DNA of 14,826 nucleotides from the NCBI GenBank assembly GCA_002839205.1, contig PGXP01000006.1, forward strand, positions 1 to 14,826, in the 5' to 3' direction. The position numbers were made by a program, and so were the translations under genes. Each line of letters starts with the position of its first letter. Position 1 is the first letter of the stretch. Positions 7,082 through 14,826 of the stretch are shown piece by piece. The notes beneath the pieces were generated by a model. The model had not been told where the DNA came from and ran no database searches. It was given only the letters and a program-made list of their open reading frames with translations. This DNA is from Spirochaetae bacterium HGW-Spirochaetae-9 (GTDB lineage Bacteria; Spirochaetota; Spirochaetia; Treponematales; Rectinemataceae).

Positions 7082-7398
7082 GCACAGCCTCCCGCGATTT
7101 CGCCTGCCGGCGCCGCGACGGCCGGTGCCGTGATCCTGGCCAGCACAGCCTTCGCATGCTCGCAGCCCTCGCCGGAGAGCGAATAGTAGGTCCATTTCCC
7201 TTCCTGGCGGTTAGTGATGATGCCGCTCTCGGAAAGGATCTTCATGTGATGGGAGAGGGTGGATTGGGCGATATCCAGCTTTTCGAGCAGGGCGCAGGCG
7301 CATTTCTCCCCGGTTTTTAGCTGGTCGAGGATGGACATGCGGTTTTCGTCGCAGAAGGCCTTGAATATTCGAGCGCCTTCCTTGTATGAGGTATCCAT
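7072..7398 (-). CDS. arsR: ArsR-family repressor with CxC site in the alpha-3 region
   Basis: 108 residues. Helix-turn-helix LDIAQSTLSHHMKILSESG (about 41-59) with wing NRQEGKWTYYSL. The metal site C33-x-C35 (GEKCACALLEKL) is in the classic position of the E. coli-type CVC motif, plus a C-terminal GGCACR (C105, C107). It is thus a different sensor type from the arsR at 5453. Start ATG 7398 with GGAG at 7409-7406. First gene of the arsR - permease unit, overlapping the permease start by 10 bp, and behind its own promoter and palindrome, so it very likely controls the permease. Confidence 0.92.
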   Translation of the reverse strand: MDTSYKEGARIFKAFCDENRMSILDQLKTGEKCACALLEKLDIAQSTLSHHMKILSESGIITNRQEGKWTYYSLSGEGCEHAKAVLARITAPAVAAPAGEIAGGCACR

Positions 7399-7411
7399 GG
7401 CAAATCTCCAT

Positions 7412-7463
7412 ATATCGATAGTGGTCGATATGAGAATATAGATATCAAATCGAAAACTGTCAA
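7412..7463 (-). promoter_or_regulatory. promoter and operator of arsR2-permease
   Basis: Minus strand: TTGACA at 7463-7458, a 17-nt spacer, TATATT at 7440-7435 (5 of 6), start expected near 7428. The palindrome ATATCGA (7412-7418) - 6 nt - TCGATAT (7425-7431) covers the start site. Its sequence is unlike the TTGGC-N6-GCCAA operators of the other ars promoter, suggesting the two repressors do not cross-regulate. Confidence 0.8.
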
Positions 7464-7514
7464 TATGACAAAAGATATCCCACCCTGTGAAAGAGTGATT
7501 TCCGGGAGAAAGCT

Positions 7515-7847
7515 TTAAGGCATAGCCGCGGTCACGTCGGCGTAGACATCGAAGACGCGGTCCAGCATCATGAGCTTGATGACGGCCGCGACCTGGCTGC
7601 CAAGGCTGGCCAGCCTGAGGAATCCGCCCGCCTCGCGCGTCGCCTTGAGTCCCGAGATCAGGGCTGAGAGCCCCGAGCTGTCGATGAAGCTGACGCCTGC
7701 CATGTCCAGTATCAGCCTGGATTTTCCACCCTCCACGATCTGCCTGATCCTCTGCTTGAACTCGGGCGCGCTCGCGCCGTTCAGCCGGCCCGAGAGGGCG
7801 ACGATATCGCAGCCTTCGCCGTTTTTCTCTTCAATGACAAGGTCCAT
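7515..7847 (-). CDS. STAS-domain protein (anti-anti-sigma factor type)
   Basis: 110 residues, a single STAS domain: edge strands (DIVALSGRLNGASAPEF), then LILDMAGVSFIDSSGLSALI, where S58 in D-S-S-G is in the position phosphorylated in SpoIIAA/RsbV. GGAGG (7860-7856) lies 8 nt before the ATG. Last gene of the operon, 17 nt after the glycosyltransferase stop. Phosphorylation by the RsbW-like domain and dephosphorylation by the PP2C domain of the upstream protein are the expected inputs. The target could be an anti-sigma factor elsewhere or, as with SypA in Vibrio, polysaccharide production; that is inference. No sigma factor gene is in the window. Confidence 0.93.
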   Translation of the reverse strand: MDLVIEEKNGEGCDIVALSGRLNGASAPEFKQRIRQIVEGGKSRLILDMAGVSFIDSSGLSALISGLKATREAGGFLRLASLGSQVAAVIKLMMLDRVFDVYADVTAAMP

Positions 7848-7864
7848 TCAGGAATCCTCCATGC

Positions 7865-9844
7865 TCAATGCGTTATGTCGCGTTCGGATAAAAACTCCGG
7901 CGGCTCGGCACTCCAGTCCTTGGGCAGTTGGTAATACAGCGCCTTCACCACTATGCCAAGAGACAGAACGTTGTACGCCGACCAGAAGAGATTGACTACG
8001 AGCCCTATGACGTTGAGGCCTCTCCCGAAGAAGAACATGACGAGACCGTAGATCGCTGCGGCGATGCTCAGGGCTATGACTGTCGCCTGCGGCCAGATCA
8101 GCCTGAAATCCCTCCCGTCATCCCTGTGCTTGGGCGTGACGACGAAGGCGAGCTTCTTGCCGCCCAGGACGCTTATCACGGCCTTTATGTTGAGCGGAAA
8201 CATCGCCAGGTTGTACTGCTCGCCCCGCCATACCGGAATGCCCGCCGCCACGAACCTGAACATGATCTTGTTCATGACGAAGAAGGGTATGAAGCGGACG
8301 AAGAAATCAACGGACCAGGAAGCGACGGGCGCTATGCCCGTGAAGAAAAAGACGATGGGCGCGAGAAGGAGGACGAGGTTGAAGAAGCCCGAGAAATAGG
8401 AATACATGGTGGCGAAATACATGAGTTTCTGCGCGAAGGAGAGGCCTTTCTTGGTGAAGGGATTCTCCCTGAGGAAAACCTGGATAGTGCCCTGTGCCCA
8501 GCGGAGCCTCTGCTTGAGCGAAGTGCCGAAATCCTCGGGGGCGAGGCCGTAGGCCAGCACCTCAGGGTAGAAGACGCTCTTCCAGCCGAAGGAATGTAAC
8601 CGCATGGCCGTGGCCATGTCCTCGGTGATGCTGATCGTGGCCAGGGCCTGCACGGGGATGGCTTCCTCGCTGCGCGAGAGGTTGAGGGCTTCCATGTATT
8701 CGGGCGATATCCTGAGCTTGTCGAGGGCCGAGGAAGGCGCCTGTCGGCTCAGGGAGTCCAGGTTGCCCACGATGTGGCGATAGACGGCGGCGGCATCCAG
8801 GTCGCCACTCCCCGCCAGATCCTTCATCGCCGCCGCCAGCTCGTTGACATCCTTCCTGGCGACGAGGAATTCCGCGTCCCTGACGGCTTCGCCCACGAGG
8901 TCGCTTACGCGCTCGAGGGGCGCCTTGCCGTCGAGGGCCGTTCGGGCCGCCTTGAGCCCCTCCATCAGCCGTCCGACGGCGGCGCAGCTGTCATCGTCGT
9001 CGCAGGAAGTCTTGGCCGTCCGCTTGATGAGGTTCTCGATTGTTACCCTTTCGCGCTTTTCCAGGGTCTCCACATATTCGCGTATGCCGATCTGCATCAA
9101 GGCTTCGCGGCGGAGCACGGCGTTGGAGCCGCAGAAGAAGGCGGCGTTCCAGCCGTCCTTGCCCTGCTGGATCGGGCCGTAGAAGAGGGAAGCCTCGTTG
9201 CCGAAGGGATCGCCCGGCGGCAGGTTGTAGAAGTACTGGGGCGTCTGGACGAAGGCGACGGCGGGATCGGCGAAGAAGCCCAGGGTTTTTCGGAAGATCG
9301 CCGGCGCCGGTATCTGGTCGGCGTCGAGGATGAGGATGAATTCGCCTGAGGTTTCGAGGAGGGCGTTGTTCACGTTGCCGGCCTTGGCGTGCCGTGGCTT
9401 TTTCGCCCACTCCGGACCCCGGCTGACATAGCCGCAGCCGAGCTCGCCGGCGAGCTTCTTCATGGATTCCCGTGCCCCGTCGTCGAGGATGTACACCTTC
9501 TTGTCGGGCCAGTCGATGCGCATGGCGGCTTTGGCCGTCATGCCGACGAGTTCCTCGGGTTCATTGTAGGTGGTGATGAACACATCGACCTCGGCTTTTT
9601 CGGGGGGAGGAAGGGCTTCCCTGTCGACCTGGCGCCAGGACATCAGGACGAAGAGAAGCATGTCGATGATGCCGTAGGTTTCGGCTATCACCATGGGGAT
9701 GGCGAACCAGAGGGCTTTCATGTTGAGGCTCGCGAGGTAGCGCCAGATTATGTAGTTCAGCCCCAGGGCGACGGAGACGAGGCCGATCGCGTGGGATAAA
9801 AAGAGTCGGCGGTCGCCTCGGCTGCGATTCAGGGCTGATTTCAT
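7865..9844 (-). CDS. membrane family-2 glycosyltransferase, cellulose synthase-like (BcsA-related, no PilZ)
   Basis: 659 residues. Two N-terminal membrane segments (about 14-38 and 44-70), a cytoplasmic GT-A domain with FITTYNEP, DDG (121-123), DAD (174-176), FFCGS (236-240), TED (407-409) and QRLRW (445-449), then several C-terminal membrane segments. The order and motifs are those of processive beta-glycan synthases such as cellulose synthase, which use UDP-sugars; the sugar cannot be told. After the gating-loop-like segment the protein ends without a PilZ domain, so c-di-GMP activation as in BcsA is not expected. Residues of about 253-398 are an insertion between the acceptor-site motif and TED, where BcsA has only about 18 residues. 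Start overlaps the upstream stop (ATGA). No BcsB or cellulase gene accompanies it here. Confidence 0.92.
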   Translation of the reverse strand: MKSALNRSRGDRRLFLSHAIGLVSVALGLNYIIWRYLASLNMKALWFAIPMVIAETYGIIDMLLFVLMSWRQVDREALPPPEKAEVDVFITTYNEPEELVGMTAKAAMRIDWPDKKVYILDDGARESMKKLAGELGCGYVSRGPEWAKKPRHAKAGNVNNALLETSGEFILILDADQIPAPAIFRKTLGFFADPAVAFVQTPQYFYNLPPGDPFGNEASLFYGPIQQGKDGWNAAFFCGSNAVLRREALMQIGIREYVETLEKRERVTIENLIKRTAKTSCDDDDSCAAVGRLMEGLKAARTALDGKAPLERVSDLVGEAVRDAEFLVARKDVNELAAAMKDLAGSGDLDAAAVYRHIVGNLDSLSRQAPSSALDKLRISPEYMEALNLSRSEEAIPVQALATISITEDMATAMRLHSFGWKSVFYPEVLAYGLAPEDFGTSLKQRLRWAQGTIQVFLRENPFTKKGLSFAQKLMYFATMYSYFSGFFNLVLLLAPIVFFFTGIAPVASWSVDFFVRFIPFFVMNKIMFRFVAAGIPVWRGEQYNLAMFPLNIKAVISVLGGKKLAFVVTPKHRDDGRDFRLIWPQATVIALSIAAAIYGLVMFFFGRGLNVIGLVVNLFWSAYNVLSLGIVVKALYYQLPKDWSAEPPEFLSERDITH

Positions 9845-12030
9845 GCGTTCTCCTCCACGGCGATCTTGACGATATGCCAGCGGTTTATGTTCGCGGGGCC
9901 TTCCCCCTGGTGTTCGTATTCCAGTTCATCGACGAGGGCGCGGACGATGAGGATGCCCCGCCCGCCCTCCTCGAGGGGCTCGGGCAGCTTCCGCCCAAGG
10001 CTTTCCGCATCGAAAGGCTCTCCCGGGTAGCTGATATCGAGGATAATCCTATCATGCTCCAGGCTAATATGGATGTTCATGGCGCCCGCGTCATCTTTGC
10101 TGTCCGTTCCACCTAGCGCTTCGTCCGGCCTGGCATGGGTTATGGCGTTCGTCACGAGTTCCGAGGCCACGAGTTCCATAGCCTCGGCGAAGGTCTCACC
10201 GTAGGCAAGGCAAGCGTCTTTGATGAAGGCGACGGCCGGATCGAGGTTGTCCATGGTAGAGGGCGAGGAATACTGGAGATCCCTCGGCGTCGCCTTCAGG
10301 ACGATGAGGGTGAGGTCGTCGGCGAGGGAGCCTTCGCCGGAAAAGTCGCGAATGGCGGCGAGCACCTTCTGGACGATATTGGCAGCCGACAGGCCGGAAG
10401 CCTTCCCGAGCAGGTCGATGAAGCGATCCATGCCGAAGAGTTCGCCGCCGCCTTCGGCGGCGACAGCCTCGGTGATTCCATCGCTGTAGATGACAAGATA
10501 ATCGCCGGGCCGGACGCATAATTCCAGCTGGCCTATACCCGCTTTCCTCATCACACCGATGGGCGGGGCGGTGGAGGGCAGGCGCCGGCATTCCCCTGTA
10601 GATGGACGGCAGAGGAGGGCTTCCGTATGGCCGGCCGACGCGTAGGCTATGGATCCTCGATCCGTGTCGATGCGTATGAGTTGGGCGGTGAGGAACATCT
10701 CGGTGCGTTCGAGATCGTCGTAGAGGGATTCGTTCATCTCGGCCAGGAGGATGGCGGGGGTATTGTCGGGGCTTGCGGCATGGCGGAACATCATCCGCGC
10801 CGCCGAGGTCATCATGGCTGCCGGAATGCCCTTCCCCGAAACATCGGCGATGATGATGTCGCAGAGGGAGGGAGACGGCATGATGTGATCGTAGAAATCC
10901 CCGCTTATATAGCGGGCGGGGATGGCGGCCGAGGAGTATTCGAAGCCGCGTATGTCGGGATTTTCCGTCGGGAGGAGGCTGCGCTGCACTTCGGCCGCCA
11001 TCAGGATATCCTGCTCCAGCCGCTGCTGCCGCGCCACCTCGGCCTGGAGCGCCCGTATCTGGGCGCCGCCTTCTTCCACCATGAGCCCAAGCTTTTCCGA
11101 CTCCGTCTCGAAGCGTTCGCGCGCCCTGAACTTGGCGAGGAAGCTGCCGAGGCCTGAGCCGATTTCTGCGATCATGTCCAGCAGCTCCCTGTTCCGCTGG
11201 ATTTTCCTGCGGCTGAGGAAGAGCACGACGCCATAGACCTTCGCCTCATCGACAAGGACGGTGCCGATGGCCGATACGAGGCCTGATTCCTCGTATTCCC
11301 GGCGGCGCACCGAGGAGTACAGCGAGGGCAGGTAGTCGAAGAGGCTCGCCTCGCCTCTGCTCCATAGAAGCCCGGGCAGGCCGACGCCGGGGGCGAAAGC
11401 CATCGTGGAGGAGGTCTCGGCGAAGCCCTTGAGCCTGCCCGATCGGCCATGCCAGAAGCTTTTACGCCTGATCAGGGTGTCCTTGTCGTCGATCAGCCAG
11501 ATTTCCCCGAGATCCCAGGAGAGGCTCCCGCAGATCGTTTCGAGGATGAGGGAGAATTCGCGCTCGAGATCAGTCTCCGTCGTCTTCAGGGCGGCGATGG
11601 AGTGGCGCACGGTATTGAAGCGCTCGGCTTTCACGCGGTCGCTGATGTCACGCGCGACGACGATGATCTGCAGCTGCCGGGTTACGATGTCGCCGAAAAA
11701 TTGGAACTTGCTTTCGAACCAGCGGTAGTAGCCGTCCTTGCGCCGCAGTCTGCATTCGATGCGCCTATGGGAGCGGAAGAGAATCTCAGGCTCGAGAGCC
11801 TCCGCGACGGATTTTCTGTCCAGGGGATGGATGAAATCGAAGGCATACCGGCCTTCCAGTGCTCCAGGCTCATAGCCGAGGAGCTCGACGCTGGCCGGGG
11901 AAACATAGAGGCAGATGCCTTCGATCGAGATGCGCATGATGAGGTCGGTGGAGTTTTCGGCCAGGAGGCGGTAATTCTCCTCGTCGCGTGCAATATCGCG
12001 CTCGGTCGTGACATTCATCGGTATGCGCAT
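9841..12030 (-). CDS. PAS - GAF-like - PP2C (SpoIIE/RsbU) - RsbW-like ATPase regulator
   Basis: 729 residues from ATG 12030. Order: PAS with PAC (about 19-135), a GAF-like segment (about 150-295), a coiled coil (about 305-350), a PP2C/SpoIIE phosphatase (about 355-580, metal-site motifs GDFYD 377-381, ADVSGKG, SDG 516-518, D571-D572), and a C-terminal HATPase_c_2 domain (N-box E624...N628, GRG of the G2 box near 690). The G1 box is degenerate (DISYPGEPFD). It thus holds both an STAS phosphatase and a likely STAS kinase or anti-sigma domain, as SypE of Vibrio does in another order. No transmembrane segment, so it senses in the cytoplasm. The start is uncertain: GGAGG (12037-12033) is 2 nt from ATG 12030 and 14 nt from ATG 12018. 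First gene of the operon. Confidence 0.9.
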   Translation of the reverse strand: MRIPMNVTTERDIARDEENYRLLAENSTDLIMRISIEGICLYVSPASVELLGYEPGALEGRYAFDFIHPLDRKSVAEALEPEILFRSHRRIECRLRRKDGYYRWFESKFQFFGDIVTRQLQIIVVARDISDRVKAERFNTVRHSIAALKTTETDLEREFSLILETICGSLSWDLGEIWLIDDKDTLIRRKSFWHGRSGRLKGFAETSSTMAFAPGVGLPGLLWSRGEASLFDYLPSLYSSVRRREYEESGLVSAIGTVLVDEAKVYGVVLFLSRRKIQRNRELLDMIAEIGSGLGSFLAKFRARERFETESEKLGLMVEEGGAQIRALQAEVARQQRLEQDILMAAEVQRSLLPTENPDIRGFEYSSAAIPARYISGDFYDHIMPSPSLCDIIIADVSGKGIPAAMMTSAARMMFRHAASPDNTPAILLAEMNESLYDDLERTEMFLTAQLIRIDTDRGSIAYASAGHTEALLCRPSTGECRRLPSTAPPIGVMRKAGIGQLELCVRPGDYLVIYSDGITEAVAAEGGGELFGMDRFIDLLGKASGLSAANIVQKVLAAIRDFSGEGSLADDLTLIVLKATPRDLQYSSPSTMDNLDPAVAFIKDACLAYGETFAEAMELVASELVTNAITHARPDEALGGTDSKDDAGAMNIHISLEHDRIILDISYPGEPFDAESLGRKLPEPLEEGGRGILIVRALVDELEYEHQGEGPANINRWHIVKIAVEENA

Positions 12031-12105
12031 CGCCTCCAGCAAGGAAAGCCTAAGGCCAGCGGGCCTCAAAATCAATAGGCGAAGCGCGCCGAGGCTTTCC
12101 GAGGC
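12031..12105. other. 75-bp gap between gltB and the PAS/PP2C gene
   Basis: Both flanking genes are on the minus strand. The gap holds a short direct repeat CCGAGGC (12091-12097 and 12101-12107) but no convincing terminator hairpin with a T run and no clear promoter, so read-through from gltB is possible. Confidence 0.4.
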
Positions 12106-14826
12106 TCAGCGCGGCGTCACCTTCACGAAGAGGGGGAGATATTCCTCCCAGTCCGAGAGGATGAGCTTGGCCCTGGGGCTGCCCGTGAGCATGTGGTGGC
12201 GAGCCAGGATGCTTTTCAGGAAGACCCCATCCTTAAGATCGGCGCAGGTTTCGAGATCAACGTCGCCCAGGTTGCAGCGGGTGTCGAAGAGCTGGTCCTC
12301 GTCGAGGACATAGGCTGTTCCGCCTGACATTCCCGCGCCAAAGTTTATCCCGGTTCGGCCCAGAATGACGACCTGGCCGCCTGTCATGTACTCGCAGGCA
12401 TGATCGCCGCAGCCCTCTGCTACGGCGAGGGCACCCGAGTTGCGGACGCAGAATCGTTCGCCCACCTGTCCGCCAAGAAATGCTTCGCCCCCCGTCGCTC
12501 CGAAGAGGCATACATTTCCGGCGATCACGTTCCGCTCGGGCTGGAATCGCGATTCGTCGCGGGGACGCACGATGATTCGGCCGCCCGAGAGGCTTTTTCC
12601 GAGGAAGTCGTTCGCTTCGCCCGACAGGGTGAAGTTGACGCCATCGATGAGGAATGCCCCGAAGCTTTGTCCGGCCGTACCGGTGAAGCGGACGCGGATG
12701 GCGTCGGGAGCCAGGGCTGCGCCTAATCGGATGAGAGCGCCCGAGAGAGCGGCACCAATGGAGCGATCGGCGTTTCGCAGAGGCATCTCCGCTTCGATGC
12801 GGCGATCGACGCCCATTGCTTTGCTGTATCTTTCGATGAGGAGGGCATCGATGTCGGGGATAGCAAAGGGGGGGCGGTTTTCGCCGTTGAAGCGGCGCAG
12901 GCCGGCCTCGGGCAGGGGGAGCTGTGGTGGTCCTGAGCCGTCCGTATCGCCCTCCTCGTCCAGAGGATAGCGGCGGGCGATCTCGAGGGCTGTCATTATC
13001 GTGTCGAAGCCGAGCAGCTTTTCCCGCGTTGTGGCTGCACGCCTGCCGAAATCGAGGAGCTCCCAGCGTCCGGCTACTTCGTCAAGGCTGGTGGCGCCGA
13101 GGGAGGCGAGGATGGAACGAACATCCTCGGCGATAAAGGAGAAAAATGCAGCGACATGCTCGGGCTGCCCCGCGAATTTTGCGCGAAGGGCAGGATCCTG
13201 AGTGGCGATACCTACTGGGCAGCGATCCAGGTTGCACTTGCCGCAGGCGACGCAGCCCATGGAGAGGAGGGCCGCCGTTCCGAAGGCGAATTCCCGGGCC
13301 CCCAGTATGGCGGCGATGACGACATCGCGCGCCGTCCTCAGCCTGCCGTCCACCTGCACGACAATATTCGCATCCAGGCCGTTCATCGCAAGAACCTGTC
13401 GGATTTCTGGTAGAGCGGCTTCCCAGGCATTGCCCACGTAATCGAGAGAAGAGAGGGGAGCGGCCCCTGTGCCTCCATCGCCCGAGGAGACAACGACGCA
13501 GGGTGCACCAGCCTTGGCGACACCGGCTGCCACTGCCCCAATTCCAGCCTGGGCTGCCAGTTTCACGGCAATCCTCGCTTCGGGGTTGAGGCAGCGCAGG
13601 TCGTGGATAAGCTGGGAGAGGTCCTCGATGGAATAGATATCGTGGTGGGGGGGAGGGCTTATAAGCGACTTTCCTGGCGCCGAATGCCTCAGCTTGGCGA
13701 TGTAGGCATCCACCTTGGCTCCCGGCAGCTGGCCGCCTTCGCCGGGTTTGGCGCCCTGGGCTATCTTGATCTGAAGTTCGACAGCATCGGCCGCATACCG
13801 GGCAGTGACACCAAAACGCCCCGAGGCCACCTGCCGAGAGGCACTCCGGGAATCGATGCCGCTGTCGGCATAGGTGCTGCGGTCTTCGTCCTCGCCGCCT
13901 TCGCCCGAGTCGCTCCAGGCCCCTGCCGAGTTGGCTCCGGCGGCGAGGGCCTCGTGGGCTTCGCGGCTGATGGCGCCGCAGGACATCGCCGCCACCGAAA
14001 AGCGCGCCGTTATTTCCTTCGTGCCCATCACCGATTCGAGGGGAATGGCCATCCCGGATTTGAAGGCGAAGAGGTCGCGGAAGGCAAAGGGCTGCCTCGC
14101 CGGGTCGTCCATGCCATCGGCATAGCCGCGCCAGGCCGCGTTGTCACCGTTTCGCACCGCCTTCGTCAGCAAGGTGGCGAGCCGTGGCGGCCAGGGCAAC
14201 TCTGGGGCTGGGTTCGCCGAGGCGGCGCCTACCGATGCAACGCCCGCCGCCGTTGCCTCGCCCGCCGCCGTTCCCTGTCCGAAGACACGTCTGTGGTTTT
14301 CCAGGACATCGGCTTCGATCTCCGCCATTCCGATGCCTCCAAAGCGGCTTTCGGCCCCGGCGAAGTAGTCCTTGAGCAGGGTTTCCGAAAGCCCCACGAC
14401 TTCGAAGAGCCGCGATCCTCTGTACGAAGAGATCGTCGAAATGCCGAGCTTGGAGAGGATCTTCAGGATGCCTTTCTTGACGGCCTCCATGTAATTGTCC
14501 GAAACGGTTTCGGCGCTCAGGCCGGCGGCCTGGGAATCGGCGCCGTGTGCGGAAATACCCGGCGAGGCTAGTGCGAGCAGCTCCGGGATGCGCTCGAAAA
14601 CCATCCATGGGTTTACGCCGCTCGCCCCGCAACCGAGGAGGACGGCGATGTGGTGGATTTCCCTCGCCTCCCCGGTCTCCACGACGAGGCCTGCCATATG
14701 GCGCTTGCGCGCCTTCACGAGATGGCTGTGCACGGCCGAGGCGGCGAGGAGGGCCGGCACAGCGGCCTTTCTCTCGTCGACGCCCCTATCGCTCAGAATG
14801 ATGAGGCTCGCGCCCTCGTCGATGTT
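12106..14826 (-). CDS. gltB: glutamate synthase large subunit (C-terminal part; 5' end beyond the window)
   Basis: 906 residues, open at base 14826; starts inside the central domain (SLIILSDRGVDERKAAVPAL). Transfers glutamine-derived ammonia to 2-oxoglutarate to make two glutamates. Visible: the central domain, the FMN-binding synthase domain (GAKPGEGGQLPGAKV, then SPPPHHDIYSIEDLSQLI, and SSGDGGTGAAPLSSLDYVG), the Fe-S cysteine cluster GCVACGKCNLDRCPVGIATQ (13198-13257), and the C-terminal beta-helix GxG repeats (GGRIIVRP, GATGGEAFLGGQVGERF). The cluster reads C-x2-C-x2-C-x4-C; the usual 3Fe-4S pattern in this family is C-x5-C-x4-C, so one cysteine is extra. A Gly/Ala-rich linker (about 14206-14280) sits between the central and FMN domains. 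The N-terminal glutaminase domain is outside the window and its presence cannot be confirmed. Confidence 0.96.
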   Translation of the reverse strand, partial: NIDEGASLIILSDRGVDERKAAVPALLAASAVHSHLVKARKRHMAGLVVETGEAREIHHIAVLLGCGASGVNPWMVFERIPELLALASPGISAHGADSQAAGLSAETVSDNYMEAVKKGILKILSKLGISTISSYRGSRLFEVVGLSETLLKDYFAGAESRFGGIGMAEIEADVLENHRRVFGQGTAAGEATAAGVASVGAASANPAPELPWPPRLATLLTKAVRNGDNAAWRGYADGMDDPARQPFAFRDLFAFKSGMAIPLESVMGTKEITARFSVAAMSCGAISREAHEALAAGANSAGAWSDSGEGGEDEDRSTYADSGIDSRSASRQVASGRFGVTARYAADAVELQIKIAQGAKPGEGGQLPGAKVDAYIAKLRHSAPGKSLISPPPHHDIYSIEDLSQLIHDLRCLNPEARIAVKLAAQAGIGAVAAGVAKAGAPCVVVSSGDGGTGAAPLSSLDYVGNAWEAALPEIRQVLAMNGLDANIVVQVDGRLRTARDVVIAAILGAREFAFGTAALLSMGCVACGKCNLDRCPVGIATQDPALRAKFAGQPEHVAAFFSFIAEDVRSILASLGATSLDEVAGRWELLDFGRRAATTREKLLGFDTIMTALEIARRYPLDEEGDTDGSGPPQLPLPEAGLRRFNGENRPPFAIPDIDALLIERYSKAMGVDRRIEAEMPLRNADRSIGAALSGALIRLGAALAPDAIRVRFTGTAGQSFGAFLIDGVNFTLSGEANDFLGKSLSGGRIIVRPRDESRFQPERNVIAGNVCLFGATGGEAFLGGQVGERFCVRNSGALAVAEGCGDHACEYMTGGQVVILGRTGINFGAGMSGGTAYVLDEDQLFDTRCNLGDVDLETCADLKDGVFLKSILARHHMLTGSPRAKLILSDWEEYLPLFVKVTPR

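Noticed and set aside
7464..7514. Terminator between the STAS gene and arsR2
   Set aside because: No inverted repeat followed by a T run could be found; only A+T-rich promoter-upstream sequence is present.
13603..14571. 322-codon open frame antisense to gltB
   Set aside because: The opposite strand encodes conserved FMN-domain motifs of glutamate synthase; the composition of this frame is typical of a GC-rich shadow.

Overview
The window is a bacterial chromosomal segment of high GC content with tightly packed genes. It carries no rRNA, tRNA, CRISPR array or insertion sequence that I can see. The organism cannot be fixed from this sequence alone. A plant-type ketol-acid reductoisomerase, a fused PAS/PP2C/histidine-kinase-like ATPase regulator and a mix of Gram-negative-style arsenic genes would fit a free-living spirochaete or similar deep-branching Gram-negative lineage, but this is a weak inference.

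Region 1 (1-3236) is branched-chain amino acid synthesis. ilvC (5' half only, minus strand) and ilvBN (plus strand) diverge from a 459-bp control region. That region contains two leader-peptide attenuators in mirror orientation. Each has a TTGACA box, then exactly 34 nt, then a short ORF rich in Val and Ile codons (25 and 26 residues) without a Shine-Dalgarno sequence. A conserved TAGACTGCC follows, then a small hairpin, then exactly 25 nt after the stop codon a GC-rich terminator closed by a TTCG loop. In both, an 8-nt purine element at the end of the leader ORF can pair either with the Ser-Ser codon region inside the ORF or with the 5' arm of the terminator. This is a complete classical attenuation switch, present twice, and it is the most striking regulatory structure in the window.

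Region 2 (3244-7475) is arsenic resistance. An acr3 - thioredoxin-fold (DUF2703-like) gene - arsC operon on the minus strand diverges from arsR1 - TM0996-type thioredoxin on the plus strand. A second minus-strand unit, arsR2 - permease (ArsP/SO_0284-like), converges on the thioredoxin gene and overlaps its 3' end by 37 bp. Both promoters of the divergent acr3/arsR1 region have TTGACA-17 nt-AAAAAT or GAAAAT. In each, the -10 hexamer is exactly the six-base centre of a TTGGC-N6-GCCAA inverted repeat, so one repressor can plausibly close both. arsR2 has its own promoter with an ATATCGA-N6-TCGATAT palindrome over the start site.

Region 3 (7515-12030) is a three-gene minus-strand operon: a PAS/GAF-like/PP2C/RsbW-like ATPase protein, a processive family-2 glycosyltransferase resembling cellulose synthase without a PilZ domain, and an STAS anti-anti-sigma-type protein. 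The set looks like a partner switch dedicated to an exopolysaccharide synthase, comparable in logic to the SypE/SypA pair of Vibrio. The glycosyltransferase carries an unusual insertion of about 145 residues in its catalytic domain.

Region 4 (12106-14826) is the C-terminal 906 residues of the glutamate synthase large subunit, on the same strand and 75 bp upstream of region 3. Nitrogen assimilation and branched-chain synthesis thus bracket the arsenic and polysaccharide genes.
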